A stretch of 64,000 bases of DNA from Stappia sp. Its GTDB lineage: Bacteria; Pseudomonadota; Alphaproteobacteria; Rhizobiales; Stappiaceae. Under the pieces are notes generated by a model. The model made no database searches and was not told where the DNA came from. It worked only from the letters and a program-made list of their open reading frames with translations. The stretch covers positions 4,423,001 to 4,487,000 of the forward strand of contig NZ_CP157793.1 in NCBI RefSeq assembly GCF_040110915.1, read 5' to 3'. Position 1 is the stretch's first letter. Each line of letters opens with the position of its first letter. A program made the position numbers and the translations under genes. Shown one piece after another: positions 25,768-34,077 of the stretch.

Positions 25768-26336
25768 GCCGGGACCGCGCCATCCAGCAGTTGCGGGAGA
25801 GATTCGACCGGGAGGCCCGCAGCCGGCCGCCGCCGCCTCCCCTGACACCGCGCAAACACGCGCGGATCGAGGCCTATCGCACCTTCACCCGGATCTACTC
25901 GCAGGCGGTGTACAGCCTTGCTGTGGCGGATCCCAAGGGGGTCAACGCGGTCTTCGAGCCCGACATGGCGGCGGACGATCTTGGTCGGGAGGCCCGCGCC
26001 GCCCTGGCCGCGAGCCGCTTCATTCCGCCCGATCATCCGGAGTTCCACAGTCTGATCCGCTTCCCGACGGAGGAGGAGCCTGGCGTGTTCGAGGCGCGTA
26101 ACATGGCGGTCGCCGGGGTGAAGACCCGCGCCGCCCTGTACAAGGGCGCCGGCTATGTCGCCTTGCGGATGACGGAGGGGGTGATCGAAGTCGTTGCCCT
26201 GCGCTATCGCGGCCATGGGCATTGGGAGGGCATTCGCGGCTCCACACCGCAACGGCTTCCCGAGACCGTCACGGACGACGAATTCGGCGCCGCGATCCTC
26301 GCCGCCATCGATCGCAGCCGCCGCGCCTCGCGCTGA
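25764..26336 (+). CDS. CdiI-like immunity protein
   Basis: A 190-residue soluble protein coupled to the toxin stop (ATGA). It has two copies of the CdiI (DUF1436) hallmark: DDLGREARAALAASRFI near residue 72 and DDEFGAAILAAIDRSR near 170. A central RAALYKGAGYVALRMTEGVIEV region resembles the CdiI core. The N-terminal ~40 residues are charged and Pro-rich. It should bind and neutralise the preceding nuclease. Pair order (toxin then immunity) is as in cdiBAI loci. Confidence 0.8.
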   Translation: MSRDRAIQQLRERFDREARSRPPPPPLTPRKHARIEAYRTFTRIYSQAVYSLAVADPKGVNAVFEPDMAADDLGREARAALAASRFIPPDHPEFHSLIRFPTEEEPGVFEARNMAVAGVKTRAALYKGAGYVALRMTEGVIEVVALRYRGHGHWEGIRGSTPQRLPETVTDDEFGAAILAAIDRSRRASR

Positions 26337-26391
26337 GGCGTGGGTCTCGACCGGAGACGGGCGGTGCGGGGAGGACCTTGAAGGATCGATC

Positions 26392-26823
26392 TCAGGGCGA
26401 CCCGTCGTCGAAGAGCCGCGTGCCGCGAAACCCGCGTGCCGCGATCCCGTCGCAGACCGGTTTCCACTGGCATTCAAGGCAGCCGGTGCGCACCGAGCCG
26501 TCCGCGAAGCGAGCCGCGAGAGGCGGCGCGAGGAGCTCGCCGGGGTCCAGCCTGCAGCCGATGGCAATCTCGCGCCCCAGCGCTTGCCCGACCTCCGCGA
26601 GCGCATGTCGGTCGCGGTCGACGATGCGCGCCTCGTGGCAGTGATGGTCGGGCACCGCGAGCATCGGCTGGCAGATGTCGTCCGGTCCGTCCACGATCAG
26701 GATCGGGGTGCCGGCTTTCAGGCGGCGGATCACCGCCTCGTAGTTGCGTTCGAAGGCGCGGGTGTACCCGCGCCCGGCGAAGGTGAGGGTGCACAGCAGG
26801 TGATGTCCGCGAAGCCGGATCAT
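26392..26823 (-). CDS. DUF1284 Cys-rich protein in biotin-uptake operon
   Basis: A 143-residue soluble protein with the DUF1284 start RLRGHHLLC. Seven or more Cys/His residues (HHLLC, DICQPM, HHCHEA, IGCRLDP, TGCLECQWKPVC) are spaced as if to bind a metal or Fe-S cluster. Its start overlaps the bioN stop by 4 bases, making it the last gene of the bioY-M-N operon. The function of DUF1284 is not known. Context suggests a role linked to biotin uptake or biotin/Fe-S metabolism. Confidence 0.85.
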   Translation of the reverse strand: MIRLRGHHLLCTLTFAGRGYTRAFERNYEAVIRRLKAGTPILIVDGPDDICQPMLAVPDHHCHEARIVDRDRHALAEVGQALGREIAIGCRLDPGELLAPPLAARFADGSVRTGCLECQWKPVCDGIAARGFRGTRLFDDGSP

Positions 26824-27506
26824 CGGGTCCGCTCCCGCCGGGTCTCCGCGACGGCCGTCGCGCCTGCATCGCCGGGCACGCCGGTGTCCCTGCGACCGGG
26901 CGCGGAGAAGGGACCGCCCGGCGAGCGGGCCTCGATGGCCTGGGCGATTTCGTCGGCCGATTTGAGGGTGCGGACGATTGTCGGGGTCACGAGCGCGCGC
27001 CAGTCATTGGCGAGACCGCGCGCGCGCTGGGCATCCCGAACCTCGGCGAAGGTGCCGCGCACCTGCGGGATGAACCGCAGGCAGAGCGACAGGGTCAGGC
27101 TGATCTTCTCGGCGACGCTCCGGTTCGGCAGGAAGCGAAGGGCGGATTCGATGCCCTCGACCATCTCGCTCGAGCGGGTGGTCAGCGTCACCAGCGAGGC
27201 GGCGAGGATCATGGTCACGAAGCGCAGCACGACGAAGGCCGCGAGCAGGACGTCGGCAAGAATCAGCTGAACCGCGAAGATCACCGCCAAGACCCAGAGC
27301 GCCGGCCGGATCGACTGCACGATGTGATCGCGCGGAATCCGCGCCCAGGCGAACAAGAGCGCCGTCGCCGCGAAGGCGCCGCCGAGAAGCCACCAGCTTT
27401 CCCAGACGAACAGCAGGGTGCACAGCACGAAGAGCAGCAGGATCTTCACGGCCGGACGCACGCGGTGAACCGCGCTTTCCGTGTCGCTGTAAAGGCCGGT
27501 CAGCAT
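26820..27506 (-). CDS. bioN: ECF transporter transmembrane protein BioN/EcfT
   Basis: A 228-residue EcfT/CbiQ-family protein. Membrane helices occupy about 20-45, 50-65, 68-80 and 85-105. The coupling-helix signatures QRARG and IEARS follow; these contact the ATPase. It energises biotin import through the BioY partner. It overlaps bioM by 7 bases and DUF1284 by 4 bases. The family is certain; biotin specificity is inferred from bioY in the same operon. Confidence 0.88.
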   Translation of the reverse strand: MLTGLYSDTESAVHRVRPAVKILLLFVLCTLLFVWESWWLLGGAFAATALLFAWARIPRDHIVQSIRPALWVLAVIFAVQLILADVLLAAFVVLRFVTMILAASLVTLTTRSSEMVEGIESALRFLPNRSVAEKISLTLSLCLRFIPQVRGTFAEVRDAQRARGLANDWRALVTPTIVRTLKSADEIAQAIEARSPGGPFSAPGRRDTGVPGDAGATAVAETRRERTR

Positions 27507-28171
27507 GCCGAGAGATCCCGGTAGGTCGCGATCACCGTGGCCGGGTCGCCGTCGGCATGGATCCGGCCTTCATGGATCAGGACGACCCGCTCCATTTCCA
27601 TCATGAAGTCGAGGTCGTGGCTCACGATGATGAGCGTCTGCTCCAGGGCCCTGAGGGTCTTCAGGAGCATGGCCCGGTTTCGCAGGTCGAGCAGGGTCGT
27701 CGGCTCGTCGAGCACGACATAGCCGGGCTCCATGATCAGCACCCCGATGAGGGCGATGAGCTGCTTCTCGCCTCCGCTCAGCTCATGAGTGAGACGGCGT
27801 TTCAGATGGGAGACGCCGAAGCGCTCCATATAGTCCGCGACCCGCGCGGCGATGTCCGCCTTGGAAAGCCCCGACTTCTTGAGACCGAAGGCGAGATCCT
27901 CCTCCACGATCGGAAAGACGATCTGATTGTCCGGGTTCTGGAAGACGAAGCCGACCATCCGGCGGATGCGGTCGTCGCTTGCGCCGGCGTCGCCGATCGC
28001 GATGTGGCCGCGCGAACAGGGTTCGAGACCGTTCAGCAGCTTCGCGAAGGTGCTCTTCCCAGAACCGTTGTGACCGATGATCCCGATCCGCCGTTCGCGA
28101 AGCGTGAGCGAGATGTCCGTCAGGATCTCGCGACCGGCCTTCGAAACGCCGACTCCTTGCAACGTGATCAC
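27500..28171 (-). CDS. bioM: ECF transporter ATP-binding protein BioM
   Basis: 223 residues with GTG 28171 as start (GGAG just upstream). An upstream in-frame ATG at 28264 would add a 31-residue Arg-rich tail not usual for BioM. Walker A GHNGSGKST is at 33-41, Q-loop VFQNPDNQIVFP, signature LSGGE, Walker B YVVLDEPT and switch His in IVSHD. It hydrolyses ATP for the BioMNY module. The operon order is PhyH, bioY, bioM, bioN, DUF1284. Confidence 0.88.
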   Translation of the reverse strand: MITLQGVGVSKAGREILTDISLTLRERRIGIIGHNGSGKSTFAKLLNGLEPCSRGHIAIGDAGASDDRIRRMVGFVFQNPDNQIVFPIVEEDLAFGLKKSGLSKADIAARVADYMERFGVSHLKRRLTHELSGGEKQLIALIGVLIMEPGYVVLDEPTTLLDLRNRAMLLKTLRALEQTLIIVSHDLDFMMEMERVVLIHEGRIHADGDPATVIATYRDLSAC

Positions 28172-28401
28172 CCGGTCGGTCTCCGTATTCCGCTTTATTT
28201 CGCGCGCACAGTCCTCGCGCACAGTCCTCGCGCGCCGGGCGATGCCGCACCGCGCGACCGGCAAGAGCGCGTGATCGACAGGACCGGGCGGTCGGCAGGA
28301 CTGCGCGGCGCCACCCGGGCAGGCGGCGCACGGCGTCGATGTCAGCGGGTTCTAGTCCATGTTTCCGCCCGGGTGAAGTCGGCCCTGGCGGACCGCGGGC
28401 G
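28172..28401 (-). other. Gap between bioY and bioM with direct repeat
   Basis: A 230-base gap between two otherwise tightly packed operon genes. It contains a tandem direct repeat of GCGCACAGTCCTC near 28203-28230. It could hold an internal promoter, a processing site or the extended bioM 5' end. No riboswitch class was recognised. Confidence 0.4.
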
Positions 28402-28956
28402 TCAAGAGGCCCGTTGCGCGGCGATGATCGGGTAGGAGCGCGCCACGGTGACGATCACCACCGACGCGATGAGCGCCTTGATCACATCGCCGGGAATGAA
28501 CGGCATGGATCCCCAGAAGGCTGTCGCCAGGGGGATCTGGGCGGCGTAGGCGACCCAGGGAATACCGATCAGATAGAGCAGCAGGATGCCGCCGGCCACG
28601 CAGCACACGAAGGCGGAGACATAGGTCAAACGGTCCCATGCGCGTTCGACCAGGAAGCCGATCGCATAGGCGGCGACGATCCAGCCGACCAGGAAGCCGC
28701 CGCTGGGACCGAGAAACACGCCGAAACCGCCGCGCCCGCCGGAGAGCAGCGGCAGTCCGATCGCGACCAGCGCGAGGAACAGCACCAGCGCCAGGGCGCC
28801 CCGGCGGGCGCCGAGAACGCCGCCGGCCAGCATGGCACCGAGCGATTGGGCCGTGATCGGCACGCCGACCAGCGGCAGCGTGAAGGGCGGAAACACGCCG
28901 AGCACCGCCACGATCGCCGCAAACAGGGCGATCAGCACCAGATCCTTCGTCGTCAT
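28402..28956 (-). CDS. bioY: Biotin transporter BioY
   Basis: A 184-residue, six-helix S component. Signatures are FTLPLVGVPITAQSLGAMLAG, VFLGPSGGFLVGWIVAA and the C-terminal PFIPGDVIKAL. The family binds biotin. ATG 28956 lies 8 bases from the PhyH stop, so it is read from the same transcript. It is separated from the bioM start by about 230 bases, an unusually long gap for this operon. Confidence 0.93.
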   Translation of the reverse strand: MTTKDLVLIALFAAIVAVLGVFPPFTLPLVGVPITAQSLGAMLAGGVLGARRGALALVLFLALVAIGLPLLSGGRGGFGVFLGPSGGFLVGWIVAAYAIGFLVERAWDRLTYVSAFVCCVAGGILLLYLIGIPWVAYAAQIPLATAFWGSMPFIPGDVIKALIASVVIVTVARSYPIIAAQRAS

Positions 28957-28964
28957 GTCGGGCC

Positions 28965-29900
28965 TCACTGCGTTGCGCGCATATGGACCATGCGCATGGG
29001 CTTGTTGTCGAAATAGTCGCTGTCGGTCAGCAAGGCGCCGTCGGGCAGGCCAATCTCCATATGCGACCGGGTGAACTGCTTGTGGCCGTATTTCTCCGTC
29101 GGATACTCGAGATTGCGGGCGCGTTGAAGGTCGTAATGCGATCCCTCCTCGACGAACCGCATCACGAAGGCCGCGCGCTTCTCGAGCTCTCCGGGCTCGA
29201 GCCTGACGCTTCGATGCACCACATATTTGTTGAACACAAGTACATCGCCCGGTTCGAAGTCGTCTTCCTCGCAGTGCATTTCGAGAATGTCCGACATCGT
29301 CGGGGAATTGAGAATCCCGGCGCGCATCGCGAAATAGTCGCTCATCGACGTTGCGATGCCGCGCCGCGCCTTCTCCTCGAGGGTGGAAATGATCGCCGGC
29401 TCGATCTGGTCGTAGATGAAGCGCCCGGACACGATCCGGTCCGGGACATAGGCCATGCCGCCGCGCTGCCCGCGGGCGCGTACGGGGTGCAGGGGCGCCC
29501 AGATCGTGCATCCGAATTCGTCGGCCCGCTGGTAGCCGAAGCTTTGAACGCCGACATGCCAGGGAAAGCCCTTGCTCACCCCGCTTTGAAGCTCGAAACA
29601 CAGTTCGAAGGTGAGAAACAGGGTGCGCCCGGTCAGCGACGTCAGCGTGTCCTGAAAGCTTGGCGTCGCGATCAGGTCGTAGACGTCGTCCTTGCGGCTT
29701 TCGAAGTCGTACTTCAGCCGGTTGAATTCCGACTTGAAGTTGTCCGGCGCGGTGCTCATCTCGTGTTCGGTGCGCCGCAGCAGCATGTCGACCGTCGCCG
29801 GCGACAGAAATCCGGGAAGCTTCACGTAGCCGTCGGTTGCGAATTTCGCCTTTTGCGCCTCGGTCAGGCGGAAGCCGCTTTCGAACGTCTCCTGCGACAT
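28965..29900 (-). CDS. PhyH-family Fe/2-oxoglutarate enzyme with HxG metal site
   Basis: 311 residues, ATG 29900 after AGAGGAAG. It has a phytanoyl-CoA dioxygenase fold. The first metal motif is His115-Val-Gly117 (WHVGVQSFG), where the usual HxD carboxylate is replaced by Gly. The distal His229 (VVHRS) and Arg242 for 2-oxoglutarate are in place. Loss of the Asp while both His remain is the mark of Fe/2OG halogenases (HxA or HxG), so chlorination is possible; a degenerate hydroxylase is the alternative. It leads the biotin-uptake operon, 8 bases before bioY. Confidence 0.78.
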   Translation of the reverse strand: MSQETFESGFRLTEAQKAKFATDGYVKLPGFLSPATVDMLLRRTEHEMSTAPDNFKSEFNRLKYDFESRKDDVYDLIATPSFQDTLTSLTGRTLFLTFELCFELQSGVSKGFPWHVGVQSFGYQRADEFGCTIWAPLHPVRARGQRGGMAYVPDRIVSGRFIYDQIEPAIISTLEEKARRGIATSMSDYFAMRAGILNSPTMSDILEMHCEEDDFEPGDVLVFNKYVVHRSVRLEPGELEKRAAFVMRFVEEGSHYDLQRARNLEYPTEKYGHKQFTRSHMEIGLPDGALLTDSDYFDNKPMRMVHMRATQ

Positions 29901-29912
29901 GGCGTCTTCCTC

Positions 29913-29924
29913 TTGAATATTCAA
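29913..29924. promoter_or_regulatory. Palindrome at the PhyH-bioY operon leader
   Basis: TTGAATATTCAA is a perfect 12-base palindrome 12 bases before the PhyH start. It overlaps the ribosome-binding area, so it would act as a repressor site. It is not the BioR consensus TTATMKATAA, which I did not find here. Confidence 0.4.
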
Positions 29925-30093
29925 TGAATAGAAAGTTCTGGCGCGCAACTCCATCTTTGCGAGCATGAATTATGAGTCAAGTATTATAAATTGTATGCAG
30001 AAATATGTCGTGCACGGGGGGCGGGCGCCCGCCTGCCGGTCCCGCCTGCCCGTCCTGGCATGTGGACCGGCGGCGGGGCGCCCGGAGCCCGGC

Positions 30094-30807
30094 TCAGCGC
30101 CCGTCGCCGTCGATCAGGATCTTGCGGAGGAAGGTCAGGCTGCGGGCGAAGGCGCGCTGGGCCGACGGGGCGTCGTAGGCAGCCTTTCGCCAGTTGTTGA
30201 AGCCGTGTCCGGCGCCCTCATAGGCGAACACCGGCGTGCCCTCAGGCAGCTGGCGGCGCAGCTCGGCGATGGCCTCGGGCGGCGTGCCCTTGTCCTCGGC
30301 GCCGAAGTGCAGCATCAGCGGGCAGGCGACCTTCCCGGCGATGCCGAGCTTCTCGATGCCGACGCCGTAATAGCCGACCGCGGCGTCGAGTCCGGGCCGC
30401 GTCGCGCAGATGGTGGCGAGCTTGCCGCCGAAACAGAAACCCAGCAGGCCGACCCGGTCGTGGCCCTCGGCGCGCAGCGCCGCGACGCAGGTCATGACGT
30501 CTTCCGCCGCCAGATCCCAGTCGAGCCTGGCGTAGATGGCGCGGGCGCGCTCCAGATCGTCGCCGTCGTAGCCGAGCTCCACCCCCGGTTCGATTCGCCA
30601 GAACAGGTCCGGGACGATCACCCGGAAGCCGGCGTCCGCCCATTGATCGGCGAGTTCGCGAATGTGCAGATTGGTGCCGAAGATTTCCTGCAGGAGGACG
30701 AGCGCCGGCGGCGGGGTGTCCCCGGGTGTCTCGGGTGACACCGTGTAGCAGGGCATGTCTCCGGCGTCGGTGGCGAGCGTCATGCGCGTGCCGCGTGGTT
30801 CTTTCAT
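30094..30807 (-). CDS. Dienelactone hydrolase family protein
   Basis: A 237-residue alpha/beta hydrolase of the DLH family. The nucleophile elbow is GFCFGG with Cys, then Asp in GAEDKGTP and His in GAGHGFN. Such enzymes hydrolyse dienelactones or related esters. It is a monocistron by spacing (about 120 bases to the next gene). It is not followed by any ring-cleavage gene; a role in the polycarboxylate cluster to the right is possible but not shown. Confidence 0.88.
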   Translation of the reverse strand: MKEPRGTRMTLATDAGDMPCYTVSPETPGDTPPPALVLLQEIFGTNLHIRELADQWADAGFRVIVPDLFWRIEPGVELGYDGDDLERARAIYARLDWDLAAEDVMTCVAALRAEGHDRVGLLGFCFGGKLATICATRPGLDAAVGYYGVGIEKLGIAGKVACPLMLHFGAEDKGTPPEAIAELRRQLPEGTPVFAYEGAGHGFNNWRKAAYDAPSAQRAFARSLTFLRKILIDGDGR

Positions 30808-30880
30808 GTCGGACTCCAGGTCGTGCGGGCCGGTGGATAGGTGAACCCGATGAATAGGTGACGATGACTGTGGAGAAAGC

Positions 30881-30909
30881 TCCGGGCCCGACGCAACGCC
30901 GGGCCCGGA
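30881..30909 (-). terminator. Possible terminator after tctC-type gene
   Basis: A 10-base stem (TCCGGGCCCG with CGGGCCCGGA) 20 bases after the leftward TctC stop. The minus-strand continuation GCTTTCTCC is only weakly T-rich, so termination may be inefficient. Confidence 0.45.
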
Positions 30910-30928
30910 CCGTCAGACGTTGGCCGGA

Positions 30929-32026
30929 TTATTCGAAGCGGGCGCCATAGGCACGCGTCAGGAACTCCTTCAGCCAGGTCCGGGTTTCCGGAGACATGCC
31001 GCGCACCGCGTTGACGGCCGCCTCGAGTGCCGGCCCGTCATAGGGCACGTAGCCGTTGAGCGAGGCCTCGATCTCCTTCTGGAAGGTTGCGTCCTGCAGC
31101 ATCGAGCGGACGCCGGCCTCCAGCGCGGCCACAGCCTCATCGGGCGCATCCTCATGCACCATGAGCACGCGGCCGAGGCTCACCGTCGCCCCGGTCATCG
31201 CCATATAGGCGTCCCACGCCGGGCCGGAGGGGTCCTGACCGTCGTTCAGCGAGCGATAGACATCCGCCACCGTCGGCAGGTCGGGCACCGCCGGGTCGGC
31301 GACGAGGCGGCCGGCATCGTCGATGAAGCCCTGCGAGAACAGGGGCACCGCCTTGCCTTCCTCGATCATCGGCTGAACCTTGTCGATGTAGTTCGGCATG
31401 GTCTGGCCGTCGACATTGGCTTCGCCGCGCTCGAAGGCGAGCAGGGTTTCCGCCTTGCCCTTGTAGCCGGTGATGGCGCGGATTTCCGTGTCGAGCACCT
31501 TGAGGCCGAGCAGCGTGTCGATGGACGCCATGATGCCCGCGCTCGCGTGGATCATGTCGCCGGCCTTCGCCTGGATGTCCTGCGGGGTCTCGATGCCCAG
31601 TTCCGGGCTGGCGAAGGTCACGCGTCCCGCCGGACCGGCCATCAGCGGATCGTACTGGGTGAGTTCGGCCTGCGAGCCGCGCAGGCCCAGCAGGATGCGC
31701 ATCAACAGCTGACCGGTGCCGACCATCAGCGTCTCGCCGTTCGGCTCCACCCGCGTGACGTAGTGGTTCGACGCGAGAACCGACCCGGAGCCGGGCATGT
31801 TCTGCACGATCACCGAGGGGTTGCCGGGAATGTGGTCGTCGAGATGGTCCGCGACGACGCGGGCGAACTGGTCGGTGCCGCCGCCGGGCGAGAAACCGAC
31901 CAGCAGGGTGACGGTTTTGCCGGCGTAATATTCCTCCGCCTGCGCGCTCATGGCGCCGAACGAGGCTATCAGGCCCGCGCAAAGCGCGAGTTTCGCCAGC
32001 CGTTTGGGAAATGTCTGAGCTTGCAT
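30929..32026 (-). CDS. TTT substrate-binding protein (TctC/Bug type), divergent
   Basis: A 365-residue periplasmic binding protein. A signal peptide ends near SAQAEE, followed by the Bug-family opening VTLLVGFSPGGGTDQFARVVADHL and NMPGSGSVLASN. TctC proteins bind carboxylates such as citrate through water-bridged loops. It is divergent from a tctA-tctB pair, with two operator-like sequences between them. It is longer than usual (about 320), the extra length falling in the C-terminal half. Confidence 0.85.
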   Translation of the reverse strand: MQAQTFPKRLAKLALCAGLIASFGAMSAQAEEYYAGKTVTLLVGFSPGGGTDQFARVVADHLDDHIPGNPSVIVQNMPGSGSVLASNHYVTRVEPNGETLMVGTGQLLMRILLGLRGSQAELTQYDPLMAGPAGRVTFASPELGIETPQDIQAKAGDMIHASAGIMASIDTLLGLKVLDTEIRAITGYKGKAETLLAFERGEANVDGQTMPNYIDKVQPMIEEGKAVPLFSQGFIDDAGRLVADPAVPDLPTVADVYRSLNDGQDPSGPAWDAYMAMTGATVSLGRVLMVHEDAPDEAVAALEAGVRSMLQDATFQKEIEASLNGYVPYDGPALEAAVNAVRGMSPETRTWLKEFLTRAYGARFE

Positions 32027-32067
32027 GACTGTGTCCTCCCTTCCTGAGTTTCGGTCGCTTCGAAACT

Positions 32068-32082
32068 AAGTGTTGACAGTTA
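32068..32082. promoter_or_regulatory. GntR-type operator-like site (site A, tctC side)
   Basis: AAGTGTTGACAGTTA, a degenerate copy of the GTGTTGACAC palindrome shared with four other places. It lies 42 bases from the leftward TctC start. Confidence 0.6.
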
Positions 32083-32118
32083 AGGGTATTGAAGATTGGA
32101 TTTCAAGCCGTGAGGATA

Positions 32119-32136
32119 AAAAGTGTTGATACTTTT
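32119..32136. promoter_or_regulatory. GntR-type operator-like site (site B, tctA side)
   Basis: AAAAGTGTTGATACTTTT is a strong 18-base palindrome with arms AAAAGT/ACTTTT. It sits just before the TctA ribosome-binding site. It is close to the sites at 40661 and 45904. Confidence 0.75.
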
Positions 32137-32146
32137 GGGAGGGATT

Positions 32147-33622
32147 ATGGTCGAAGCCGCCATTCAGGCGTTGTTCATCGTCATGCAGCCGGGACATCTG
32201 GCCTATCTGCTGATCGGCGTGGGTGTCGGGCTCGCCGTGGGGGTTCTGCCGGGGCTGGGAGGCATCGTCGGCATGGCCTTGCTGCTGCCGTTGACCTTCA
32301 CGATGGAGCCGACGGCCGGGCTGGCGATGCTGATCGGGGTCGCCGCGGTCATCACCACCTCCGACACCTTCGTTTCCGTCCTCATGGGCGTGCCGGGCTC
32401 GGCCGGATCGCAGGCGACCGTGGTCGACGGCTATGCGCTGGCGCAAAAGGGCGAGGGCGCGCGGGCGCTGTCGGCCGCCTTCCTCGCCTCCATGTTCGGC
32501 GGGGTGATCGGCGCGCTGGCGCTGTGCCTGTCGCTGCCCATCGCCCGCGAGATCGTGCTCGCCTTCGCCTCTCCCGAACTCCTGATGATGAGCCTCATGG
32601 GGCTGTGCATGATCGGCGTGCTGTCCGGCAACGCGCCGCTCAAGGGGCTGCTTGCCGCCGCGCTGGGGCTGTTCCTCGGCGCCTGGGGCGCCTCCGACAT
32701 CACCGCCGAATATCGCTACGACTTCGGGATGGACTATCTGTTCGACGGCCTGCCGCTGGTGGTGCTGTCGCTCGGTCTCTACGCGGTTCCGGAGTTTCTC
32801 GATCTGCTGGCGCGCGGCGGGTCGATCGCCCGCGAGGGTCTGGCGGTGGGCTCCGGCTGGGGGCGCGGCGCGCGCGACGTTCTGCGCAACTGGGTCCTTG
32901 TCGTGCGCCATGCCCTGGTCGGCGTGGGCGTCGGCATCGTGCCGGGTCTCGGCGCCTCGATCGTGGACTGGCTGAACTACGGCCTGCTGGTGCGCACCGC
33001 CCGCGACAAGTCGGGCTTCGGCAAGGGCGACGTGCGCGGCGTGATCGCACCCGAAAGCGCCAACAACGCCAAGGAGGGCGGGGCGCTCATCCCGACGCTT
33101 CTGTTCGGCGTGCCGGGCAGCGCCGGCATGGCGCTGCTCTTGAGCGCCATGGTGGTGCAGGGCATCCAGCCCGGCCCGCGCATGCTGACCGACAATCTGG
33201 AACTGATCTTCGCGCTGGTGTGGAGCCTTGCCATCGGCAACATCGTCGGCACGGCGGTCTGTTTCCTGCTGTCGCGTCCGATCAGCCGGCTGGCGCTGGT
33301 GCCGTTCTCGCTGCTGTTTCCCGTCGTCTTCACGCTGATCATCGTCGGCGCCTATCAGGCCACCCGCCACATAGGCGATCTGGTGACGCTGCTCGCCTGC
33401 GGCATTCTCGGCTGGCTGATGAAGCGTTTCGGCTTTCCGCGCGCGCCGCTGCTGATCGGCTTCATCCTGAGCGCGCTCGTGGAGCGCAACCTGTGGATCA
33501 CGCTGAACCGCTACGGCTGGGAGTGGCTGACGCGTCCGGGCGTCGCCGTGCTCGCCCTGATCACGGTGTCCTTCCTGGTCTATGGCCTGCGTTCGGCGCT
33601 CACCCGGAGGGCAACGGCATGA
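32147..33622 (+). CDS. TTT large permease (TctA type)
   Basis: A 491-residue multi-helix permease of the tripartite tricarboxylate transporter family. Signatures include GVGVGLAVGVLPGLGGIVG and the second half repeat GVGVGIVPGLGASIVDWLNYG, a typical inverted-repeat architecture with PGLG loops. A GAPESANNAKEGGALIPTL-like segment is the family TctA box. ATG 32147 follows GGGAGGG. It is coupled by 4-base overlap to tctB. Confidence 0.9.
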   Translation: MVEAAIQALFIVMQPGHLAYLLIGVGVGLAVGVLPGLGGIVGMALLLPLTFTMEPTAGLAMLIGVAAVITTSDTFVSVLMGVPGSAGSQATVVDGYALAQKGEGARALSAAFLASMFGGVIGALALCLSLPIAREIVLAFASPELLMMSLMGLCMIGVLSGNAPLKGLLAAALGLFLGAWGASDITAEYRYDFGMDYLFDGLPLVVLSLGLYAVPEFLDLLARGGSIAREGLAVGSGWGRGARDVLRNWVLVVRHALVGVGVGIVPGLGASIVDWLNYGLLVRTARDKSGFGKGDVRGVIAPESANNAKEGGALIPTLLFGVPGSAGMALLLSAMVVQGIQPGPRMLTDNLELIFALVWSLAIGNIVGTAVCFLLSRPISRLALVPFSLLFPVVFTLIIVGAYQATRHIGDLVTLLACGILGWLMKRFGFPRAPLLIGFILSALVERNLWITLNRYGWEWLTRPGVAVLALITVSFLVYGLRSALTRRATA

Positions 33623-34077
33623 CCGCCACCGAACGTTTCAGGCATCTGAGCTTCCTCGCCGCACTGGCCGCGGCCCTTGCCGGCGGCTTCGTCATGGCGA
33701 CCGGGTTCTTTCCCGGCGGGCGCTTCTTTCCCATGTTCGCGACCGGCTTCGGTCTGGCGTGCTGCGCCCTTCTGGCGGTGACGCTCCTGAAAGGCAAGGC
33801 GGAGGCCGGCGGCGCCTTCGACGCCAGCACGCAGTCGTCCGGTTTCGGCACGGCCGCCTTGTTCTTCGCCCTCTTCGGGGTCTACATTGGGCTGGTGCAC
33901 GGATTTGGCTTTTTTCCCGCCACCGCCGTCGCCTTTCTCGTCTATCTGCGCAGGGCCTCCGATCTGTCGGCCGTCGCGACCCTTGCCGTGACCGCCGCGA
34001 CGCTCGCCGCGATCTACGCCTTCGGTTACCTGCTCAACATCCACTGGCCGCGCGGGGTGATTGCCGCACTTGTCTAG
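33619..34077 (+). CDS. TTT small permease (TctB type)
   Basis: A 152-residue four-helix protein (helices about 12-30, 38-58, 78-98, 118-140), the small TTT subunit. ATG 33619 overlaps the TctA stop. The end overlaps the AbrB-family gene by 17 bases. Sequence conservation of TctB is low, so the call relies on size, topology and position. Confidence 0.85.
   Translation: MTATERFRHLSFLAALAAALAGGFVMATGFFPGGRFFPMFATGFGLACCALLAVTLLKGKAEAGGAFDASTQSSGFGTAALFFALFGVYIGLVHGFGFFPATAVAFLVYLRRASDLSAVATLAVTAATLAAIYAFGYLLNIHWPRGVIAALV

Noticed and set aside
24198..26336. Complete cdiBAI locus
   Set aside because: No CdiB-type transporter and no haemagglutinin-repeat CdiA precede the toxin domain; the upstream gene is a leftward lipoprotein.
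29901..30093. BioR or riboswitch control of the biotin operon
   Set aside because: I looked for TTATMKATAA and known riboswitch features and found only an AT-rich promoter and a different 12-base palindrome.
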